The translations under genes were made by a program, and so were the position numbers. Source: an uncultured Alphaproteobacteria bacterium (lineage in GTDB: Bacteria; Pseudomonadota; Alphaproteobacteria; RF32; CAG-239). From it: a stretch of DNA of 50,650 nt. The notes beneath the pieces were generated by a model, which worked only from the letters and a program-made list of their open reading frames with translations, made no database searches and was not told where the DNA came from. The stretch covers positions 1-50,650 of the forward strand of contig CAKQLF010000011.1 in assembly GCA_934254585.1 (NCBI GenBank), in the 5' to 3' direction. Within the stretch, counting starts at the first letter, position 1. Every line of letters starts with the position of its first letter. Below are positions 1 through 7,363 of this stretch, one piece after another.

Positions 1-56
1 ATTAAGGGATATTTTTCTGCCTCAAGCCGGTGTCACAGCGTCCACCAGTCCGAAGG

Positions 57-77
57 CTGCCGAAAGGCAGTTTTTTT
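57..77 (+). terminator. Intrinsic terminator of an upstream transcript
   Basis: CTGCC-GAAA-GGCAG is a perfect 5-bp stem with a GAAA tetraloop, followed directly by seven T. It ends a plus-strand transcript whose body lies mostly outside the window. The first 56 bases are GC-richer than the rest and could be the 3' end of a structured RNA or a gene; I do not recognise them. Confidence 0.75.
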
Positions 78-130
78 GTTTTAAAAGTTGATTCAGGTAA
101 TGAAATTTAGTTAAAGAGAAATAAGAGGCT

Positions 131-150
131 CGAACTCCCTCGGGAGTTCG
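131..150. other. Perfect inverted repeat (hairpin)
   Basis: CGAACTCCC and GGGAGTTCG form a perfect 9-bp stem around a 2-base centre. There is no T-run on either side, so it is not a standard intrinsic terminator. It lies in the gap between the terminator at 57-77 and the convergent acyl carrier protein gene. Its role is unknown. Confidence 0.5.
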
Positions 151-207
151 TTTGCATTCAAAATAAATTGCTGCTGTTTAAGTGTTAATCTCAAATAATG
201 GTTACAA

Positions 208-248
208 AAAAACACTAAAATCGGCATTAAACGGATTTTAGTGTTTTT
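208..248. terminator. Bidirectional terminator downstream of the ACP gene
   Basis: AACACTAAAATC pairs with GATTTTAGTGTT around an 11-base loop. A-rich DNA on the left and T-rich DNA on the right give a U-tract in either direction. It sits just past the stop codon of the minus-strand acyl carrier protein gene. Confidence 0.8.
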
Positions 249-255
249 TTAAATG

Positions 256-501
256 TTAGCGTTTTGGGACAACAGCCATTTCAATCAATTTGTTAATAGT
301 GATTGTTTCGGTGTCAGTAATATTGAAATATATGCTGACATTAAATTTTCTTTCTATTTCAACTGCCAAAATTGCGCAGTCAAGAGAATCTAGCCCAAAA
401 TCACGGCTTAAAGACGCATTTTCTGAATATTCGGTTAGCTTAACGTCATAGGTTTCAACCAACTGCTGCTTAATAAAAGCAAGTACATCTTTTGCATTCA
501 T
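256..501 (-). CDS. Acyl carrier protein
   Basis: A small acidic protein of 81 residues with the acyl carrier motif GLDSLD; its serine would carry the 4'-phosphopantetheine arm that holds acyl chains as thioesters. Size and helical pattern fit a free-standing ACP. I chose the internal ATG (MNAKDVL) because the eight residues before it in the longer frame look unlike an ACP N-terminus; no clear Shine-Dalgarno decides it. The gene is monocistronic here and ends at a strong terminator. The sequence differs enough from a typical housekeeping AcpP (for example the stretch NVSIYFNITDTET) that a specialised ACP for a lipid or polyketide-like pathway is possible. The cognate transferase AcpS is encoded at 6961-7353. 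Confidence 0.85.
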   Translation of the reverse strand: MNAKDVLAFIKQQLVETYDVKLTEYSENASLSRDFGLDSLDCAILAVEIERKFNVSIYFNITDTETITINKLIEMAVVPKR

Positions 502-605
502 AACACAAAAATTTAAGTTAAACAAAATAATTAGGTAAAAACTGATTTCTGCGACAAAGCCGCTTTTAATATAAAAACCGCCTGAATAAGACGGTGTAAT
601 AAGAT

Positions 606-682
606 TGGCGCGCTCCGGGCGATTCGAACGCCCGACCCACAGCTTAGAAGGCTGTTGCTCTATCCTGCTGAGCTAGGAGCGC
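606..682 (-). tRNA. tRNA-Arg (anticodon TCT)
   Basis: The minus strand folds as a full cloverleaf. GCGCTCC pairs with GGAGCGC in the acceptor stem, the D-arm starts TAGCTCAG, the anticodon stem ACAGC/GCTGT encloses loop CTTCTAA (anticodon TCT, reading AGA/AGG), and the T-arm carries GTTCGAATC. The 3' CCA is encoded in the DNA at 608-606. Confidence 0.95.
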
Positions 683-842
683 AATAATATGTATTGCAAC
701 ATAAGTCGCACAAAAAATGTTAGTTGTCAATAAAATTTTTTTTATTTTTTGTATTGCATTTTAGACAAATTTCTGTTAATTTGAAAAAGATTTAGAATTA
801 TTTGATTTTTTATATTATTAACAGTTTAATTTATTTTTTTTT

Positions 843-1166
843 ATGGCAAGAAATTCATTCATTGATTTTATGGCAAAGGTAAATGAGTTTTCAACTGAGG
901 AACGTGCTAAAGCGAGTGCGTCTTTTCGCAATGATTTGAAAGCTTATAAACTTAGCGGGGCAATTATGAAAATTGCTGAGAGCGGTAGTGATAAGGTTCC
1001 ACTCTATATTAACGTGATATGCCAGCAATGCAGAAAGAAGTCCTTTGCTGTTGAGTTTAACTCGGAGTGCGATAGGTTAAAGAAACAATACTTCCGTACT
1101 CGTCCTGAAATTTATGAAAAGATTAGGGATCTGCTTGAAGTGGTTATACTTAATGCTCAGATTTAA
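843..1166 (+). CDS. Hypothetical protein, 107 aa, with a CxxC pair
   Basis: I do not recognise this protein. It is soluble, basic and mostly helical by composition, with a CQQC pair near residues 60-63 and a third Cys near residue 76, which could bind metal or form a small domain. There is no signal peptide or membrane segment. The start lies after a run of T with no visible Shine-Dalgarno; a second Met nine codons in is an alternative. A strong terminator follows the stop. The AT-rich upstream stretch (690-842) may hold its promoter. Confidence 0.6.
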   Translation: MARNSFIDFMAKVNEFSTEERAKASASFRNDLKAYKLSGAIMKIAESGSDKVPLYINVICQQCRKKSFAVEFNSECDRLKKQYFRTRPEIYEKIRDLLEVVILNAQI

Positions 1167-1198
1167 TCTTGCACAAAGGAGTTGAAAAAATGCTAAAA

Positions 1199-1241
1199 AA
1201 AGGTGTCGGTTTTTGAAAAAACTGACACCTTTCGTTTTTTT
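1199..1241 (+). terminator. Intrinsic terminator after the 107-aa gene
   Basis: AAAGGTGTC and GACACCTTT form the base of a long stem, extended by GTTTTT/AAAAAC with one mismatch, and a T-run follows at 1234-1242. It ends the transcript of the hypothetical gene. Confidence 0.8.
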
Positions 1242-1265
1242 TATAAGCAATTCATTTCAGACAAT

Positions 1266-1297
1266 AAAAAAAGCTCTCAAATTTGAGAGCTTTTAAA
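1266..1297 (-). terminator. Terminator of rpmJ
   Basis: AAAAGCTCTCAAATTTGAGAGCTTTT is a perfect palindrome at 1269-1294 (shown here as one unit of paired AAAAGCTCTC/GAGAGCTTTT). On the minus strand it is followed by TTTTTATTG. It lies just after the rpmJ stop. Confidence 0.8.
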
Positions 1298-1306
1298 AAT
1301 TATGCA

Positions 1307-1432
1307 TTAACCTTGACGAGCTTTCAGCTTCGGGTTCTTTTTGTTAATCACATAAACGCGACCTTTACGGCGAACAACTTTACAATCTTTATCGCGTTCT
1401 TTTTTAGATTTTAATGAACTGAAACATTTCAT
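1307..1432 (-). CDS. rpmJ: 50S ribosomal protein L36
   Basis: A 41-residue ORF. It opens MKCFSSLKSKKERDKDC and continues VVRRKGRVYVINKKNPKLKARQG-like, which is the L36 signature: the SLK start, the RRKGR core and the KKNPK..ARQG tail. L36 is a small protein of the large ribosomal subunit. The tail type KARQG matches the longer L36 form common in Proteobacteria. It retains only the Cys residues at 3 and 17, so it does not have the four zinc ligands of the zinc-ribbon form. A Shine-Dalgarno AAGGAT sits upstream of the ATG and a palindromic terminator follows. It is alone on its strand, outside any ribosomal operon, as is usual for this paralogue. Confidence 0.95.
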   Translation of the reverse strand: MKCFSSLKSKKERDKDCKVVRRKGRVYVINKKNPKLKARQG

Positions 1433-1585
1433 TTTTCTTATCCTTTACAAAACATTTTGAGCGCAAAATAAGCTATTTATTGCTAAATGTCAACCATTTT
1501 TTTAGATATATGGATAAAATTAAGCTATCTTTCACTTTTTAGGCTTATATATGAATGAAGAATAAATAAAGAAAAGGAACGTAAT

Positions 1586-2140
1586 ATGAAAAGATTATTG
1601 CCTTTAATTTTAGGGTTTTGTTGTTTGGCGACCGAATGTTTTTCTGCCCCTCAGATAACATATTTGGACGAGGTGAAACAGTTGGGCGCGGTTTCCGGAC
1701 AGGGACTTGGTTGCAGAGCGCGCAAATATCAGCAATATGAACTTTTGGCCCGAGCTCTGTTGGTGACAAAATCTCCCAATGATAAATTGCAACAGCAGGC
1801 AATGCGGGTTTATAATGAGGCTAAAGTCGACGCTTATATGACGGTTTTTGCCAATGATTATGCCGGCTGTGATGAAATTGTTTATAATTTTAACCGGCAG
1901 AAAATTTTTAAGATGATATTGTATGCCGATGGTAAAATAAAATTGCTTGATGGTTCGGTTTTAAAACCACGCAAACCTTATGATGCGTCGTCATTATACA
2001 AAAAAGATCCTGATGTTTATGCCAAAGCATACGATTCTTACAAAAAAGCTCTTGCTATTGCCGAAAAAAACAGGCAGAATGCTCCCAAACTCGAATTGCG
2101 TGATGCAAATTACAATAAATATGCCAATCAATTTAACTAA
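1586..2140 (+). CDS. Exported protein of unknown function, 184 aa
   Basis: The first 20 residues (MKRLLPLILGFCCLATECFS, then APQ) form a signal peptide with an AxA-like cleavage region, so the mature protein should be periplasmic. The remainder is hydrophilic and helical, rich in Tyr, Lys and Gln, with two Cys (GLGCRAR and AGCDEIV) that could form a disulfide. I recognise no family. A Shine-Dalgarno AAGGAA precedes the start. ettA begins 12 bases after the stop, so the two are probably co-transcribed; no functional link between them is evident. Confidence 0.7.
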   Translation: MKRLLPLILGFCCLATECFSAPQITYLDEVKQLGAVSGQGLGCRARKYQQYELLARALLVTKSPNDKLQQQAMRVYNEAKVDAYMTVFANDYAGCDEIVYNFNRQKIFKMILYADGKIKLLDGSVLKPRKPYDASSLYKKDPDVYAKAYDSYKKALAIAEKNRQNAPKLELRDANYNKYANQFN

Positions 2141-2152
2141 AAGGAGAAAATA

Positions 2153-3832
2153 ATGGCGTCGTACCAATACATTTTTGTAATGCAAAATCTGACGAAAGTT
2201 TTGCCCGGAGGGCGGGAATTGTTTAAAAACATTACCTTGTCTTTTTTTCCGGGGGCTAAAATCGGCGTGCTTGGTGTGAATGGTGCGGGTAAATCTACTT
2301 TGCTGAAAATTATGGCCGGTCTGGATAAAGAATTTAGCGGCGAAGCGTGGGCGGCCGAAGGAGTCAGAATTGGCTATTTGGAACAAGAACCGCAGCTCAA
2401 TCCCGACAAAAATGTGATGGAAAATGTGATGGACGGTTTGGGCGAAACTCGTGATTTGTTGCAGCGTTTTGAAGAGGTTTCGGCAAAGTTTGCCGAGCCG
2501 ATGACTGATGAGGAAATGAATGCTCTCATTGAAGAACAAGCCGAATTGCAAGAAAAAATAGACGCTTGCGGCGGTTGGGAAATTGAACGCACCGTGCAAA
2601 TTGCTATGGACGCGCTTCGCTGTCCGCCGGCTGAGGCCGATGTAACCAAACTTTCGGGAGGTGAAAAGCGACGTGTCGCTTTGTGTCGTTTGTTGTTGCA
2701 AAAACCTGATTTGTTGTTGCTTGACGAGCCGACAAACCATTTGGATGCCGAATCTGTGGCTTGGCTTGAACATCATCTTAAAGACTATAACGGAACCGTG
2801 GTTATGGTTACGCACGATAGATATTTCTTAGATAATGTTACCGGTTGGATTTTAGAGCTTGACCGCGGTCAGGGTATTCCGTATGAGGGAAATTACACCT
2901 CTTGGTTGGAACAAAAAGAAAAGCGTCTGGCGCAAGAGGCGCGTGAAGAAAACGCCCGTCAGCGTACTTTGGCGTTGGAATTGGAATGGATTCATAAAAA
3001 TCCTAAGGCGCGTCAGGCTAAGTCTAAAGCGCGTATTAATGCTTATGACGAGTTATTGTCGCAAGCCGGACGTGAGAAAATCAGCACCGCTCATATCAAT
3101 ATTCCAATGACAGAGCGTTTGGGGGATTTGGTTATTGAAGCCAATCACATCAGCAAAGCGTTTGGTGATAAAGTTTTGATTGATGATTTGTCTTTCAAAA
3201 TTCCGAAAGGGGCAATTGTGGGAATTATCGGACCTAATGGTGCCGGTAAGACTACTTTGTTTAGAATGATTACCGGACAGGAAAAACCGGATTCAGGAGA
3301 AATCAGAGTTGGTGATTCCGTCGATTTGGGATATGTTGACCAATCTCGTGACGAGTTGAATCCGGATAAAAACGTGTGGGAAGAGGTTTCCGACGGGTTG
3401 GATATGATACAGCTTGGAAAAAATGAGGTTTCTTCGCGTGCCTATGTCGGTCAGTTTAATTTTAAGGGAGCGGATCAACAAAAGAAGGTCGGACAGCTTT
3501 CCGGTGGTGAGCGCAATCGTGTTCACTTGGCAAAAATGCTGCGTAAGGGCGCAAATGTTATTTTGCTTGACGAGCCGACAAATGATTTAGATGTGGATAC
3601 GTTACGTTCGCTTGAAGAGGGTATTAACAACTATCCGGGGTGTGTGTTGGTGACATCTCACGATCGTTGGTTTTTAGACCGTCTGGCAACCCATATTTTG
3701 GCCTATGAGGATAATGGCCACGTTGAATGGTTTGAAGGCAACTTTGAAGATTATGAAAAAGATAAAAAAGCCCGTTTGGGCGAAGATGCTTGCAATCCTC
3801 ACCGTATTCGTTATAAAAAGCTTGAACGTTAA
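2153..3832 (+). CDS. ettA: Energy-dependent translational throttle protein EttA (ABC-F)
   Basis: A soluble ABC-F ATPase of 559 residues, the usual EttA length. There are two nucleotide-binding domains: Walker A GVNGAGKST near residues 41-49, signature LSGGEKRR and LLLLDEPTNHLD in the first; GPNGAGKTT, LSGGERNR and ILLDEPTNDLD in the second. Between them lies the charged linker typical of the P-site tRNA interaction motif, and the EttA-type arm insertion (about residues 95-140) is in the first domain. No membrane segments are present. EttA binds the ribosomal E site and gates the first elongation step according to ATP/ADP level. A Shine-Dalgarno AAGGAG lies 5-6 bases before the ATG. Confidence 0.95.
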   Translation: MASYQYIFVMQNLTKVLPGGRELFKNITLSFFPGAKIGVLGVNGAGKSTLLKIMAGLDKEFSGEAWAAEGVRIGYLEQEPQLNPDKNVMENVMDGLGETRDLLQRFEEVSAKFAEPMTDEEMNALIEEQAELQEKIDACGGWEIERTVQIAMDALRCPPAEADVTKLSGGEKRRVALCRLLLQKPDLLLLDEPTNHLDAESVAWLEHHLKDYNGTVVMVTHDRYFLDNVTGWILELDRGQGIPYEGNYTSWLEQKEKRLAQEAREENARQRTLALELEWIHKNPKARQAKSKARINAYDELLSQAGREKISTAHINIPMTERLGDLVIEANHISKAFGDKVLIDDLSFKIPKGAIVGIIGPNGAGKTTLFRMITGQEKPDSGEIRVGDSVDLGYVDQSRDELNPDKNVWEEVSDGLDMIQLGKNEVSSRAYVGQFNFKGADQQKKVGQLSGGERNRVHLAKMLRKGANVILLDEPTNDLDVDTLRSLEEGINNYPGCVLVTSHDRWFLDRLATHILAYEDNGHVEWFEGNFEDYEKDKKARLGEDACNPHRIRYKKLER

Positions 3833-3862
3833 AGTGTTTATCAAATATTAAAATATTAAATA

Positions 3863-3900
3863 ATGGCTCTATAATCGTTAAATATTGATTATAGAGCCAT
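3863..3900. repeat. 14-bp perfect inverted repeat
   Basis: ATGGCTCTATAATC and GATTATAGAGCCAT are perfect 14-bp arms around a 10-base loop, 30 bases after ettA. No T-run follows on the plus strand, so it is an atypical terminator at best. It could be a transcript-stabilising hairpin or an operator for the XRE regulator whose start is about 50 bp further on. Confidence 0.55.
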
Positions 3901-3953
3901 AGTCTAAAAGAACTGAACCGTGTTATAATATTTCGCATATTGTGAGGTATATT

Positions 3954-4307
3954 ATGACAGCTACTGATTCTGATTTTATTAAAGCACTTGGTGGAAAAAT
4001 TGCCCGTTTGCGCAAAATGCAAGGGTTGAACCAGTTTGAATTTGCCGATAATTGCGGCAAAATGGTCAATACAATCTCTAAAATTGAACGCGGTATAGGT
4101 GATCCGCGTTTAACCACGCTGTTGGATATATCCCGAGCTTTGAATGTGTCGCTAACCGATTTGTTAGACCCGCGATTTGCGCTGCCTTCAACCAAACATT
4201 TGCAGAATGCCTTTGATTTTAATTCGGCGATTATAAATTTACTGGATAAGTGTGACAATGACACTAAAAAAGTGATTTTGGAATTACTGCAACGCTTGGC
4301 AAAATAG
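3954..4307 (+). CDS. XRE-family transcriptional regulator
   Basis: 117 residues. A helix-turn-helix of the Cro/C1 type lies near residues 8-65: IARLRKMQGLNQFEFADNCG gives the first helices and NTISKIERGIGDPRLTTLL the recognition and following helices. The C-terminal half is a short helical tail, possibly for dimerisation. It probably binds DNA as a dimer; targets are unknown. I use the ATG at 3954 rather than the in-frame GTG at 3942, because GTGAGG there serves as its Shine-Dalgarno. The 14-bp inverted repeat upstream is a candidate site for autoregulation. The gene borders the repeat-rich pilin/IS region. Confidence 0.88.
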   Translation: MTATDSDFIKALGGKIARLRKMQGLNQFEFADNCGKMVNTISKIERGIGDPRLTTLLDISRALNVSLTDLLDPRFALPSTKHLQNAFDFNSAIINLLDKCDNDTKKVILELLQRLAK

Positions 4308-4369
4308 ATTTTTCACGATATTTTATGGCTGTCACCTGATTTGTTTTGTCGTCATTATCGGGATTCCAC

Positions 4370-4600
4370 TCTATAGTCATCACCGGACTTGATTACTTCT
4401 CTCTACTGTCATCCACGGGCTTGACGCACTCCATTCCATAGTCATCCACGGGCTTGACCCGTGGATCTAGATTGCCGGATCAAGTCCGGCAATGACAATA
4501 AGTGAGAGTGTGCCCGCGAATGACGTTAAAAAAAGTGCCCGCGAATGACGTTAAAAAAAACGTCCGCGAATGACGTGGAAAAAAAGAGTACTGCTTCATT
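4370..4600. repeat. REP-like palindromes and 25-bp tandem repeats
   Basis: This gene-free stretch (4308-4759) holds repeats. ATCCACGGG-cttga-CCCGTGGAT (4444-4466) and TTGCCGGA-tcaag-TCCGGCAA (4472-4492) are REP-type palindromes, with partial copies before them. Three units of a 25-bp repeat (GTGCCCGCGAATGACGTT plus an A-run) follow at 4510-4585. The same 25-bp family occurs at 6893-6940 and, inverted, at 24854-24928. The AT-rich remainder (4620-4759) should carry the promoter of the pilin. Confidence 0.85.
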
Positions 4601-4759
4601 GACGGGGGTAGGTGTTTTTCCGAAGGATACTTTATAAAATTATACTATTACTTAGGTGATAGTGCTATTGTGATATTGTTTTAAATATTAAAATGTGTTT
4701 TAATATACCATATAATGTATTTTAATGCATTATAGTATAGATTATAATGGAGAAAAACA

Positions 4760-5374
4760 ATGACTATGATTAAAACAAACGAATCCGGACGTTCAATGAT
4801 TGAAATGTTGGGCGTTTTGGCAATTATCGGTGTGCTGTCTGTTGGCGGTATTGCCGGTTATTCTAAAGCTATGAATAAATTTAAAACTAACCAAGTTGCC
4901 GACAACGTTTCTATGTTGGTTGCTAACATCAAAACTTTGTATGCTCAGCAAAAATCTTATAATGGTTTGACTAGTGCTACCGCTGTTTCTATGGGCGTGG
5001 TTCCTGATGAATTGGGTACCGATGGCTCATCTTTAACCAACGCATTTAATGGTAACGTTTATATTGAGTCTGCTAAGGGAACAAAGGATGATGACTCATT
5101 TTATATAATATTTAATGGTTTATCAAGAGAAGCTTGCATTACATTGGCGACAAACAACTGGGGATCAAACTACTCTTCCGGCTTGGTGGGTATGGCTGTC
5201 AGCGGAAATGCGACTAGTAATGCGGATATTGCTGCTTTAACGATTGGCTGTACTTTGGATGGTTCAGGCGGAAAAGTTTGCCCTGGAAAAATGCCGATGG
5301 CAGTTTCTTCAGCCGCAACAGCTTGCGCTTGTGACAGTGGTAACACTTGTTCTGTTTTTTGGAAATATTACTAA
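4760..5374 (+). CDS. Type IV pilin-like protein (family member 1)
   Basis: 204 residues with a short leader ending in ESG, then RSMIEMLGVLAIIGVLSVGG: a class III (prepilin) signal in which a prepilin peptidase would cut after Gly and leave Glu at +5. The next 40 residues continue as the amphipathic pilin helix. The C-terminal part is a Ser/Thr/Gly-rich globular domain with paired Cys (EACITLA, IGC, VCPG, CACDSGNTC) and ends WKYY. The N-terminal 100 residues nearly match the pilins at 24032 and 25054 while the middle differs. Shine-Dalgarno GGAG precedes the ATG. A major or minor subunit of a pilus or pseudopilus is likely; which one cannot be told. Confidence 0.88.
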   Translation: MTMIKTNESGRSMIEMLGVLAIIGVLSVGGIAGYSKAMNKFKTNQVADNVSMLVANIKTLYAQQKSYNGLTSATAVSMGVVPDELGTDGSSLTNAFNGNVYIESAKGTKDDDSFYIIFNGLSREACITLATNNWGSNYSSGLVGMAVSGNATSNADIAALTIGCTLDGSGGKVCPGKMPMAVSSAATACACDSGNTCSVFWKYY

Positions 5375-5379
5375 GTTTG

Positions 5380-5507
5380 GAAAAACGAGCGGTTTTGTGA
5401 TATCTTAAAACCGTTCGTATTTTCCGAAAACTAGCCGTTTACTCTCAAATATACGGCAGTTTTTCTCCGAAACACCCTTGCTCCTAACTTGGGTGTTTCT
5501 TTTTTTG
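5380..5507 (+). terminator. Three successive hairpins ending the pilin transcript
   Basis: Three stem-loops follow the stop in series: CGAGCGGTTTT/AAAACCGTTCG (about 5386-5420), AAACTAGCCGT/ACGGCAGTTT with T5 (about 5429-5465) and GAAACACCC/GGGTGTTTC followed by T8 (5469-5507). The last two have terminator form. Such stacking is more than a single gene needs. Confidence 0.75.
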
Positions 5508-5519
5508 TTGGTGTTTTAG

Positions 5520-5711
5520 AACCTCGCCCTGTGCGGGTGAGGGGTAATTAAACAACTCGCAACAAATACTAAGCCAACACCTCCAACTACCGTCATTCTC
5601 GGGCTTGTCCCGAGAATCTTGTGCGAACCGACACTTATGTAATAATAAGGCAAATTTATTGACTAGGTTAGTACCTTGTTGCAACAAGATTCTAGGCACA
5701 GGGCCTAGAAT
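5520..5711. repeat. 192-bp dispersed repeat, copy 1
   Basis: This stretch matches 18095-18286 over 192 bp with only about four differences. It contains CCTCGCCC/GGGTGAGG, ATTCTCGGG-cttgt-CCCGAGAAT (5595-5617), a 14-bp palindrome CTTGTTGCAACAAG, and ATTCTAGGC/GGCCTAGAAT at the right end. Two REP-like palindromes around a short spacer suggest a non-autonomous mobile element. The reading frame across it on the minus strand is fortuitous. Confidence 0.9.
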
Positions 5712-5763
5712 TGTTAGATAAAAAAGTAGTATAAAAGAGTAAGAAAAAGAGGTAAAATAAAAA

Positions 5764-5925
5764 TGGCGGAAGAACGCCCGCGAATTGAACTAAAAGTTCG
5801 TTGTCATCATGTTCTCCGCCACTGTATAAACTGCATGTAACACTTGATGAGTTGCTTGTACCGTATCACATGCGCGTACGTTAACAATTCAAAGTTAAGT
5901 ACATGTAAGCAGAGGAAATTATATC
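5764..5925 (+). ncRNA. Candidate bridge RNA in the IS110 left end
   Basis: The region just upstream of the transposase is non-coding and structured. TGGCGGA-GAAC (5764-5775) pairs with GTTC-TCCGCCA (5811-5821), with an inner hairpin GAACT-aaa-AGTTC. Further on, CTGC..ATGT can pair with ACAT..GCAG. IS110-group elements are known to encode a bridge RNA in the left non-coding end; position and length here fit. The guide loops cannot be assigned without the element ends. Confidence 0.45.
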
Positions 5926-6858
5926 ATGACTGAAACAAAAAACAAGTTTTTTATTGGAATTGACGTTGCCAAGGCTAAATTGGATATTTTTAATGGTAAA
6001 ACCGGAGAGATAACACAGGTAAAAAATACTAAAACCGAAATATTGAAATATATCAAAACTCTTGGTTTTTCAGATAATTATTACGTTGTGATAGACTTGA
6101 CCGGAGGTTATGAGGCGGAATGTGTAAAACTTTTTGATAAGAAAGGTTTTAAGGTAATCCGTGCTGAAGGACGAAGAGTAAAACACTTTGCTCGAGCCAA
6201 TAGTTTTTACGCCAAAACCGATAAAATTGATGCTCGGCTTTTAGCCAAATTTGGAGAAAAATGTTTTGAAAGATTAAGGTGTTACAAGTATTCTGATGAT
6301 ACAATTACGAAACTTGTTTTGCGAATGCAGGATTTGAAAGACGCCTGTCAGCAAGAAAAAAATCGTTTGCAGATGCCGAATATTTTGCCGGAAACCAAGA
6401 AATCTGTGCAAAGAACCATAAAATTTTATGAACAAGAAATCACGGAATTTGAAAGACTTATTGAACAAAAAATTAAAGCAGACGAGCTACTTTGTAAAAA
6501 ATATAATCTCTATGTTTCGCAAAAAGGTGTTGGCAAACAGGTAGCTTTTGCCTTGATAGGTCTAATGCCGGAACTTGGATATTTGAACCGGCGACAAATA
6601 GCGGCTTTGGCAGGGGTTGCACCTTTTGCTAAAGATAGCGGAACTTTATCTGGGCATAGATTTACCAGAATGGGAAGAACTGGTGTGAAGAAAGCTTTGT
6701 TTATGGCGGCTTTAGTGGCTATTAGATTTGATAAACATTTTAAGGAGGTGTACGAGAATTTATTGGCTCGCAGAAAAATGAAAATGGTGGCTATTACTGC
6801 TGTTATGCGTAAGATTTTAATCACTCTTAATGCTAAAGCTAAATCTCTCTGTGTATAA
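5926..6858 (+). CDS. IS110-family DEDD transposase
   Basis: 310 residues. The N-terminal RuvC-like domain starts GIDVAKAKLD (D13) and contains KTDKIDARLL (D99, D102). The C-terminal domain has GVGKQVAFALIG and IAALAGVAPFAKDSGT, where S238 of DSG is the expected catalytic serine, followed by HRFTRMGR and the KKALFMAALVA helix. In the second catalytic motif, normally E-x-T-G-G-Y, this protein has VVIDLTGGYE, so D57 replaces the usual Glu. The frame is intact and of normal length. It would catalyse excision and insertion of its element, guided by a bridge RNA in this family. Whether the Glu-to-Asp change leaves it active is unknown. Confidence 0.93.
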   Translation: MTETKNKFFIGIDVAKAKLDIFNGKTGEITQVKNTKTEILKYIKTLGFSDNYYVVIDLTGGYEAECVKLFDKKGFKVIRAEGRRVKHFARANSFYAKTDKIDARLLAKFGEKCFERLRCYKYSDDTITKLVLRMQDLKDACQQEKNRLQMPNILPETKKSVQRTIKFYEQEITEFERLIEQKIKADELLCKKYNLYVSQKGVGKQVAFALIGLMPELGYLNRRQIAALAGVAPFAKDSGTLSGHRFTRMGRTGVKKALFMAALVAIRFDKHFKEVYENLLARRKMKMVAITAVMRKILITLNAKAKSLCV

Positions 6859-6892
6859 CTTTTTCATCTGAGTTGATGACGTTAAAAAAAAG

Positions 6893-6940
6893 AGTGCCCG
6901 CGAATGACGTTAAAAAAGAATGTGCCCGTCAATGAAGGAA
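6893..6940 (+). repeat. 25-bp repeat, two further units
   Basis: GTGCCCGCGAATGACGTT plus A-run, then a degenerate unit GTGCCCGTCAATGA. This is the same family as 4510-4585, so the pilin and IS110 lie between blocks of one repeat in the same orientation. Confidence 0.75.
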
Positions 6941-6960
6941 ATGTAAAGAATAAATCACCG

Positions 6961-7353
6961 TCATTTTTCAATAATCACTACGGCTTGGGCAAACGGAAAG
7001 TCATCGCTTAATGTTATAAAAGTTTGCGCGGAAAAACTAAGTTTTTGCATATAGGCGAGGGCGTTGCCGCTGATTTTTAGTTCCGGCTTACCAAATTCCG
7101 TGTGCAAAACCTGAATGTCTTTTAGGTAAATTCCATTACGAAATCCGGTGCCGAGAGCTTTGACAAAAGCTTCTTTTGCCGCATATAATTTGGCTAAACG
7201 GCAGGCAAGTTCCTTATAGGTGCTTTCACCTTGAGCCGCTAATTCGTTTTGCTCGTCGTTGCCCGTAATCTTTTGTTTGAAACGCTCTAAAAAATCCGGT
7301 GATTTGGCAATTCTTTCTATGTTAACAATGTCACAGCCCAAGCCTAAAATCAT
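6961..7353 (-). CDS. acpS: Holo-[acyl-carrier-protein] synthase
   Basis: 130 residues, the usual AcpS size. It starts MILGLGCDIVNIERI, with the metal-binding Asp, and has the second motif KLYAAKEAFVKALGTGF whose Glu and Lys bind magnesium and CoA. It transfers 4'-phosphopantetheine from CoA to the serine of apo-ACP; an ACP is encoded at 256-501. The internal ATG at 7353 is chosen because AGGAGG stands 7 bases upstream and the family begins here. The Shine-Dalgarno lies just past the rsh stop (gap 10 bases), so acpS is the distal gene of the rsh-acpS transcript. Confidence 0.93.
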   Translation of the reverse strand: MILGLGCDIVNIERIAKSPDFLERFKQKITGNDEQNELAAQGESTYKELACRLAKLYAAKEAFVKALGTGFRNGIYLKDIQVLHTEFGKPELKISGNALAYMQKLSFSAQTFITLSDDFPFAQAVVIIEK

Positions 7354-7363
7354 TGGTTTCCTC

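Larger units (their letters stand above)
5760..6880 (+). mobile_element. IS110-family insertion sequence (approximate limits)
   Basis: One transposase gene preceded by about 160 bp of structured non-coding DNA. IS110 elements lack conventional terminal inverted repeats and long target duplications, so the ends cannot be read directly; the coordinates are estimates. The element sits between the 192-bp repeat and a block of the 25-bp repeat. Confidence 0.7.

Noticed and set aside
1..56. The first bases as the 3' end of a known RNA such as RNase P RNA, SRP RNA or tmRNA.
   Set aside because: No diagnostic motif of any of these was recognised; only the terminator is supported.
1190..1216. Nine-codon ORF with a perfect Shine-Dalgarno (AAAGGAG) running into the terminator hairpin, like a leader peptide.
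   Set aside because: No gene follows on the same strand for it to control; the hairpin ends the upstream transcript. Probably chance.
1994..2815. 273-codon frame on the minus strand.
   Set aside because: It lies antisense to ettA and the exported protein gene; composition is that of a shadow frame and it has no known motif.
3863..3900. Perfect 14-bp inverted repeat as the ettA terminator.
   Set aside because: No T-run follows on either strand, so it is listed only as an inverted repeat.
4510..4585. Regularly spaced repeats that might suggest a CRISPR array.
   Set aside because: The units adjoin with no unique spacers, there are only three, and no cas gene is near.
5484..5699. 71-codon frame on the minus strand, also found as the first part of the long frame at 17306-18274.
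   Set aside because: It lies in the 192-bp dispersed repeat; the shared peptide is the repeat read through, without a start signal. The pilin frame at 17306 is therefore cut to the ATG at 18001.
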